The translations under genes were made by a program, and so were the position numbers. The notes beneath the pieces were generated by a model, which saw nothing but the letters and a program-made list of their open reading frames with translations, made no database searches and had not been told where the DNA came from. From NCBI GenBank assembly GCA_964610765.1, contig CAZSWS010000050.1, forward strand, positions 1 to 21,726: 21,726 nucleotides of DNA, read 5' to 3'. The stretch is from CAZSWS01 sp964610765. Lineage in GTDB: Bacteria; Bacteroidota; Bacteroidia; Bacteroidales; Tannerellaceae. Positions 16,798-21,726 of the stretch are shown piece by piece (the first letter of the stretch is position 1; every line of letters begins with the position of its first letter).

Positions 16798-19700
16798 CTA
16801 CTGTCCTTGAATTACTTGATCCAGTGATGTACCGGCTTTATCTTTCCTCTTCTGGTGGTCAGTAGAAATAAAGCAATACATGGCAGGAATTAAAAACAGT
16901 GTCAAAATAGTTGAAATCACCATACCACCTACAACCGAAGTACCCATAGCTATACGGCTTTGAGCTCCCTCAGCCGAAGCGAATACAAGGGGCATTAAAC
17001 CTAACACCGTACTAAAGCTTGTCATTAATATCGGTCGTAAACGCTGTACGGCAGCATCATGAATAGCTTGTATCATCGGCACTCCATGCATTTGCCGCGT
17101 ATTAGCAAATTCCACAATCAGAATACCATTCTTAGCTACTAAACCAATCAACATAATGAGTCCAATTTGACTAAAAATATTCATGGTTATGTTTGAGAAA
17201 TACATGAAAAGCATCGCTCCGGCCAAAGCCAGTGGAACAGTAAACATGACTACCAGTGGGTCTTTAAAACTCTCAAACTGGGCAGCTAAAATCAAGAAAA
17301 TCATCACTAGCGCCAGTACCATAGCAAATATTAAGCTGGACGAGCTCTCGCGAAACTCTTTGGACTCGCCGGAAAGTGCTGTACGGAATGTATCATCCAG
17401 CGTTTCAGCAGCAATCCTGTCCATTTCATCCAATCCATCACCCAGTGTATAACCTTTATTCAATCCACTTGAGACGGTGGCCGAAACAAAGCGATTATAT
17501 CGATACAACTGTGGAGGTGCAACATCTTCGGTAAATGAAACAAGGTTGTCCAGCTGAATCATTTCTCCCCGATCATTACGAACATAAACTGAACGCAAAT
17601 CAGCCGGTTTATTTCGTTGTTGCCTATTTATTTCACCTAAAATCTGATATTGTTTTCCATTCATATAAAAATAGCCTATTCGCTGTCCACTTAGTGCATA
17701 CTGAAGTGTTTGGGCTATTGTTTGTGTTGATACGCCCAGAGTTGAAGCCTTATCCCGATCAATGGATATACGTAGTTCCGGTTTCGTAAACCGAAGATTC
17801 ACGTCGGCCATTCTAAATACCGGACTTTCATTCACTTTAGCCATAAATTCCGGAAGTTTCTCCTGAATCTTTTCTAACGTTGGTGCTTGTAATACGTATT
17901 GAACAGGCATTCCTCCACGTCGTCCACCAAATGACGACTGTTGCTGAACAAACGAACGTGCTTCTGTCTCTTTTGTAATAGCTACGGACAACTCTTCGGC
18001 TATTTCCATTTGAGTACGTTCCCGGTCTTGAATATCTTCAAGAGTAAGGGTCAAAAATCCGCTGCCTTCCCATGAACGGGTAGTAATATCTTTAATCTCC
18101 GGAATTAAAGCTACAGAAAGACTATCTATTTTCTCTGCATAGTCGCGAATAAACTCGAAGGTGCTACCTTCTTGCCCACGCATATTGATAGATATTTGTG
18201 AGCGGTCTTCCAATGGAGCTAATTCAGAGGGTATATTCATTGAGAAAAACCAAATAGCAAAAAGGAATAAAAGAATAACCGGTATAGCCAAAACTCTTTT
18301 CTTCAAGAAGAAGTCTAATGCAACCGAATAATAATGATTCATACCAGCAAAGAAAGGTTCAGTCTTTTCATAAAACCAATTCTTTTTCTTTCGTTGCTTC
18401 AAAATCTTAGTTGCTAACATAGGTGTAAATGTCAAAGCAACAAATGCCGATATAGCTACTGAACCTGCAATGACAAGACTAAACTCCTTGAACAGTCGCC
18501 CGGTCATTCCTTCCATGAAAACAATAGGGAGGAATACGGCTATCAGTGTAATCGTAGTTGCCAAAACAGCAAAAAAGATTTCTTTAGACCCTTTGATACC
18601 GGCCGCTTTGGGGTTCATCCCCTCTTCTATCTTCACATAGATGTTTTCGGTCACTACTATCGCATCATCCACTACCAGTCCTACGGCTAGCACAACAGCT
18701 AGCATTGTCAACACGTTGATGGAGAATCCTGCAACATACATTACAAAGAAAGCTCCAACTAAAGAAACCGGAATAACAACAACCGGCACTAAAGTAACAC
18801 GCCAATCTCGCAAGAAAAGGAAGATGATTAACACAACCAACGTAAAGGCTATATAGATTGTATCTTGCACTTCACCAATAGAAGCCCTGATAAAACGTGT
18901 ATTATCAACGACAATATCTATAGAAACATCTTCAGGTAGGTCTTTTTTTAGCTCTTCAATACGTTTATAAGTTTCGTCAGCTATTTCAATGTGATTGGCT
19001 CCGGGTTGGGGAACAATCACATTCACCACACTGGGCTTCCCGTTTCGCTTCATGTACGAGCGTAAATCTTCTGGAGATATTTCTGCTCGTCCTACATCTT
19101 TAAAACGCACTACTTGCCAACCGTCTGATTTGATTATCAAATCATCAAATTCTTTAGCAGTTTGCATCAAGCCTAATGTACGTATAGAGAGAGTGATGGT
19201 ATTCCCTTCTATACTACCGGAAGGCAACTCCACATTTTCGCGATTCACCGCATTACGAACATCCAACGGAGTCACCCCATAACCGGCCATCTTGACAGGG
19301 TCAAGCCATAAACGCATCGAGTAACGCTTTTCTCCCCATATACTTACAGAACTCACATTCGGGATAGTTTGAAGGCGCTCTTTCACCGTCAAGTCAGCTA
19401 TTTCACTCAATTCCATCAATGACCTTTTGTCACTTTGTACGGAAATTTGAATAATGGGTGTAGCATCCGCATCTGCTTTTGAAACAGTGGCTGGGTCTAC
19501 ATCACGAGGCAAGAAACGTTGAGCCCTAGACACTTTGTCACGCACGTCGTTTGCTGCTGTCTCTAGATCGACAGACAATTCAAACTCAATGGTTATACGG
19601 CTACTCCCCTGGCTACTAACACTGCTCAGTGAACGAATACCGGGAATACCATTAATATTTTGTTCTAGTGGCTCTGTAATCTGATTCATTATCACTTCGG

Positions 19701-19869
19701 CATTCGCACCGGGATAACTTACAGAAACAGTTATGATAGGACGGTCAACACTTGGATATTCACGTACACCCAGAAATTGATAACTAATCATCCCAAAAAG
19801 CAGGATAATCAGAACCAACACGGTTGATAGTACAGGTCGATTGATACTTGTTACAGCTATATTACTCAT
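16798..19869 (-). CDS. HAE1-type RND multidrug efflux pump
   Basis: This 1023-residue proton-driven inner-membrane transporter is of the AcrB/Mdt class. It has twelve membrane segments: one at residues 12-30, a block of five at about 335-490, one at about 530, and five near the C-terminus, with two large periplasmic porter domains between. The proton-relay residues are present: Asp401-Asp402 in VVDDAIVV (helix 4) and Lys913 in AKNGILIVEF (helix 10). The double Asp favours the hydrophobe/amphiphile group over metal exporters. The porter loop FGGRRGGMPVQYVLQAP (about 636-652) is Gly/Arg-rich. It starts 15 bp after the adaptor gene. Substrates cannot be read from sequence. Confidence 0.95.
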   Translation of the reverse strand: MSNIAVTSINRPVLSTVLVLIILLFGMISYQFLGVREYPSVDRPIITVSVSYPGANAEVIMNQITEPLEQNINGIPGIRSLSSVSSQGSSRITIEFELSVDLETAANDVRDKVSRAQRFLPRDVDPATVSKADADATPIIQISVQSDKRSLMELSEIADLTVKERLQTIPNVSSVSIWGEKRYSMRLWLDPVKMAGYGVTPLDVRNAVNRENVELPSGSIEGNTITLSIRTLGLMQTAKEFDDLIIKSDGWQVVRFKDVGRAEISPEDLRSYMKRNGKPSVVNVIVPQPGANHIEIADETYKRIEELKKDLPEDVSIDIVVDNTRFIRASIGEVQDTIYIAFTLVVLIIFLFLRDWRVTLVPVVVIPVSLVGAFFVMYVAGFSINVLTMLAVVLAVGLVVDDAIVVTENIYVKIEEGMNPKAAGIKGSKEIFFAVLATTITLIAVFLPIVFMEGMTGRLFKEFSLVIAGSVAISAFVALTFTPMLATKILKQRKKKNWFYEKTEPFFAGMNHYYSVALDFFLKKRVLAIPVILLFLFAIWFFSMNIPSELAPLEDRSQISINMRGQEGSTFEFIRDYAEKIDSLSVALIPEIKDITTRSWEGSGFLTLTLEDIQDRERTQMEIAEELSVAITKETEARSFVQQQSSFGGRRGGMPVQYVLQAPTLEKIQEKLPEFMAKVNESPVFRMADVNLRFTKPELRISIDRDKASTLGVSTQTIAQTLQYALSGQRIGYFYMNGKQYQILGEINRQQRNKPADLRSVYVRNDRGEMIQLDNLVSFTEDVAPPQLYRYNRFVSATVSSGLNKGYTLGDGLDEMDRIAAETLDDTFRTALSGESKEFRESSSSLIFAMVLALVMIFLILAAQFESFKDPLVVMFTVPLALAGAMLFMYFSNITMNIFSQIGLIMLIGLVAKNGILIVEFANTRQMHGVPMIQAIHDAAVQRLRPILMTSFSTVLGLMPLVFASAEGAQSRIAMGTSVVGGMVISTILTLFLIPAMYCFISTDHQKRKDKAGTSLDQVIQGQ

Positions 19870-19884
19870 CGTACTTACTCCGTA

Positions 19885-20973
19885 TTAGTCTAATTTATCA
19901 ATCTTAACCGGTGTTCCCGTTCTCAGCTGCATAACACCTGAAGTGATGATCGTGTCTCCTTTTTCGATGCCTTGAAGTATTTGCAAACGGCTTTCCGTAC
20001 GTAAACCTATAATCAATTCAGCCGGTTCCGCAACACCTCCACGGTATACATACACGATATTCTTACCCATTTCCGGTATTATAGCTTCTGTTGGAATAGT
20101 AAGTGCATCTTTAATCTCCGTTTTAGATATTTCAACCGATGCGTATCTTCCGGGTATAATATGTTCGCCCACATTTGGGTGTCGAGCACGTACTTTCAAT
20201 AATCGAGTTGCTTCATCTACCTGGCTCTCAATAGCATATACTTGAGCTGAGTAGTTTTTCAGCAAACCTTTGGAATCTTCCATGCGAAAAATCACTTGTT
20301 GCCCCACTTTCATATCTTGGGCGTTTTTTTCCGGTACACCAAACTCTATTTTTAAGGGTGAAATACGAGTTAATCTGGTAATAACCGTAGAAGGAGAAGC
20401 ATATGCTCCTTCACTTACTAAGCGGAGCCCTAAAGTTCCGTCAAATGGGGCACGTAATTCAGTCTGAGCTATGTTTGCTTTGACCAAATCTATTTCTGCA
20501 TTTAATATTTCTAGATTCGTTCTTACTTGTTCGTAAGCTTCTTGACTCACAGCATCACGCTGCAAGAGGGTTTGTTGCCTAAAAACACGATCTTTAGCTA
20601 AAGGTAATTGAGCTTCCAGCTTTCGCAGCTGTGCTTGTAAAGGTGCATCATTAATCTTCGCTAATAAATCGCCTTTCTGAACCCGCCCACCTTCTTTGAA
20701 ATCTATTGAGACGATTTTACCGGATGATTCAAAAGACAAATCAACTTCTTCATCAGGCAAAGTAGTAGCTGTTACTTGTATTATATCTGAGAGTTGCTGT
20801 TCTTTCACAACTTCTGCAAATACATTTAATACACGCTGTCTTGTTTGGGTAGGTACAACTTCTGTAGTCTGCTTTTCTGCCAAATATTTATTTTTCAATG
20901 TTGGGTACACAATCATACCGATGATAAATAAACAGATGACAACAATCAATCCCCATTTGACTTTTTTATTCAT
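19885..20973 (-). CDS. RND efflux periplasmic adaptor (membrane fusion protein)
   Basis: This adaptor links the RND pump to the TolC-like channel. The 362-residue product has an N-terminal membrane anchor (WGLIVVICLFIIGMIVYP, about 7-24) with no lipobox cysteine in the right place, so it is probably held by the helix. Next come the first lipoyl half (SFESSGKIVSIDFKEGGRVQKGD), a short alpha-hairpin (about 110-165), the second lipoyl half (LRAPFDGTLGLRLVSEGAY), a beta-barrel (about 205-290) and a membrane-proximal domain ending KIDKLD. It is the first gene of the operon. Upstream lie two inverted repeats, at 21009-21022 and 21062-21109, but no regulator gene. Confidence 0.93.
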   Translation of the reverse strand: MNKKVKWGLIVVICLFIIGMIVYPTLKNKYLAEKQTTEVVPTQTRQRVLNVFAEVVKEQQLSDIIQVTATTLPDEEVDLSFESSGKIVSIDFKEGGRVQKGDLLAKINDAPLQAQLRKLEAQLPLAKDRVFRQQTLLQRDAVSQEAYEQVRTNLEILNAEIDLVKANIAQTELRAPFDGTLGLRLVSEGAYASPSTVITRLTRISPLKIEFGVPEKNAQDMKVGQQVIFRMEDSKGLLKNYSAQVYAIESQVDEATRLLKVRARHPNVGEHIIPGRYASVEISKTEIKDALTIPTEAIIPEMGKNIVYVYRGGVAEPAELIIGLRTESRLQILQGIEKGDTIITSGVMQLRTGTPVKIDKLD

Positions 20974-21584
20974 ACGTTGTTATTTTATTTTTCTCCAAGG
21001 TCGTATGAATAGCTTTAGCTATCACATACATCTTTATATATAATCACTCAATTGTAAACTCACATGATTTTTAATATCATAGTTTTGTGTGCTTTAACAA
21101 AAATCATGTATCGTTTCATAAAGTGTTATTGTTTTTCTTGTTTTAAGCCGGTTAAGCTTGTTCTTAATTTACGCATTCATCGTTATATGCTATAAGCGGA
21201 CATATAATATGACTAAGTAAAGAAACAAAGGTTTAATTCTTTATAAGAGATTAACGACTCAATATTGTTTTTTCAGACGCTAAAGTATAAAATTAGAATT
21301 GCTATCACAAGTTTGCTGTTTTTATGACTTCAAGTAACACAATCAAAAAAAGCCATTCTAATGCATATTACGACAAGCACCTAACGTTTATCAAGCAAAT
21401 GAAATCTAAATACAGTTAAAAAAAGAAGCTGTTAACCCATTCATTTATGTGCCGTATTTAAGCGAATGATAGAACTAAATACTAGATTCCAAGTATCCGT
21501 TTTTTATCAAAAACAAGAACTGTTAAACTTACATAAACAATACAAATCCCTACTAATTATCTGCTATTAGTAACAAATTACACG
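20974..21584. other. AT-rich intergenic region upstream of the efflux operon
   Basis: About 610 bp without a supported gene. It must hold the minus-strand efflux promoter, which I could not fix: TACAATTG (21056-21049, minus) is close to TAnnTTTG but lacks a proper -33 partner. ATAGCT-TT-AGCTAT (21009-21022) is a short perfect inverted repeat in the leader. A 31-codon ATG-to-TAA reading at 21324-21419 on the plus strand has no supporting ribosome-binding site. Confidence 0.6.
21062..21109. promoter_or_regulatory. 11-bp perfect inverted repeat upstream of the efflux operon
   Basis: ACATGATTTTT (21062-21072) and AAAAATCATGT (21099-21109) are exact reverse complements separated by 26 nt, 89-136 bp ahead of the adaptor start codon. 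Arm centres are 37 bp apart. This fits a regulator bound at two half-sites around the promoter, or an RNA hairpin if transcription starts further upstream. The regulator is not in the window. Confidence 0.45.
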
Positions 21585-21625
21585 AAAAAAAGCGGCTTAT
21601 TGTTCATTTCTCAATAAGCCGCTTT
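21585..21625 (-). terminator. Intrinsic terminator of the gene at the right edge
   Basis: On the minus strand, AAAGCGGCTTATTG (21625-21612) pairs perfectly over 14 bp with CAATAAGCCGCTTT (21602-21589) around a 9-nt loop. Together with the end of the right arm it gives a run of seven T. It lies 19 bp after the TGA at 21645. Confidence 0.95.
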
Positions 21626-21644
21626 AAATATTTAATAAATTATT

Positions 21645-21726
21645 TCATTCGTTTAGTTTACCTATCAACTGATTCAACGACTCTTTGGCATCGCCCAATA
21701 ACAGAGTGACTTTGTCCTTCATCTCA
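21645..21726 (-). CDS. C-terminal end of a gene, probably NAD(P) transhydrogenase subunit beta
   Basis: Only the last 26 codons and TGA are in the window; the gene continues past the right edge. The visible tail, EMKDKVTLLLGDAKESLNQ then LIGKLNE, resembles the end of PntB proteins, where a Leu/Met-Phe-Gly-Asp-Ala-Lys motif binds NADP(H) and is followed by a short helix. The stop is followed by a strong terminator. I had no other sequence to confirm the family, so the product name is tentative; that it is coding is supported by the open frame and the terminator position. Confidence 0.5.
   Translation of the reverse strand, partial: EMKDKVTLLLGDAKESLNQLIGKLNE

Noticed and set aside
17183..18856. 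Plus-strand readings of 70-90 codons inside the RND pump gene
   Set aside because: They are antisense shadows of a well-conserved pump gene; no motif or ribosome-binding site supports them.

Overview
The window looks like a chromosomal segment from a Bacteroides-type member of the Bacteroidaceae. It is AT-rich. Shine-Dalgarno sequences are weak or absent before most genes. The one clear promoter (tRNA-Arg, 1422-1453) has the Bacteroidetes -33 TTG / -7 TAnnTTTG form. The galM-gluP-galK cluster and the protein sequences also read as Bacteroides. The content is mostly core metabolism, DNA repair and efflux. I see no phage, IS element, CRISPR array or conjugative module.

Left part (1-1450): the 3' end of a tRNA-Pro, a palindromic terminator working in both directions, a membrane DUF5009 / NagX-type acyltransferase homologue on the minus strand, then tRNA-Arg(CCG) with its own promoter and terminator. 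After about 500 bp of AT-rich intergenic DNA comes a plus-strand galactose operon: galM (mutarotase), gluP (MFS glucose/galactose permease) and galK (galactokinase), ending in a good terminator. Together they import galactose, convert the beta anomer and phosphorylate it; galT and galE are not in the window. A separate plus-strand gene encodes a lipoprotein GH78 alpha-L-rhamnosidase. It is followed by an Ada-like O6-alkylguanine-DNA methyltransferase whose N-terminal part is short and diverged.

Middle part (9265-14990): a tightly packed minus-strand block, transcribed in the order S8 protease - xseA - xseB - ispD - recG. Every junction overlaps or has a 0-2 nt gap. The block mixes DNA processing (exonuclease VII, RecG), isoprenoid precursor synthesis (IspD) and a predicted exported subtilisin-like protease. 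recG has no usable ATG near its start and probably begins at TTG.

Right part (15021-21726): a 22-bp tandem repeat array of seven units in two sequence flavours lies between the S8 gene and the efflux operon. It is the most unusual non-coding structure here. The efflux operon (minus strand) encodes a periplasmic adaptor, an HAE1-type RND pump and a TolC-like outer-membrane factor, a complete tripartite exporter. Upstream is about 600 bp of AT-rich DNA with a perfect 11-bp inverted repeat. The right edge holds a terminator and the last 26 codons of a minus-strand gene that resembles the C-terminus of NAD(P) transhydrogenase subunit beta (PntB).

Most genes are ordinary. The points most worth a second look are the 22-bp array, the inverted repeats ahead of the galactose and efflux operons, the TTG start of recG and the trimmed Ada-like protein.
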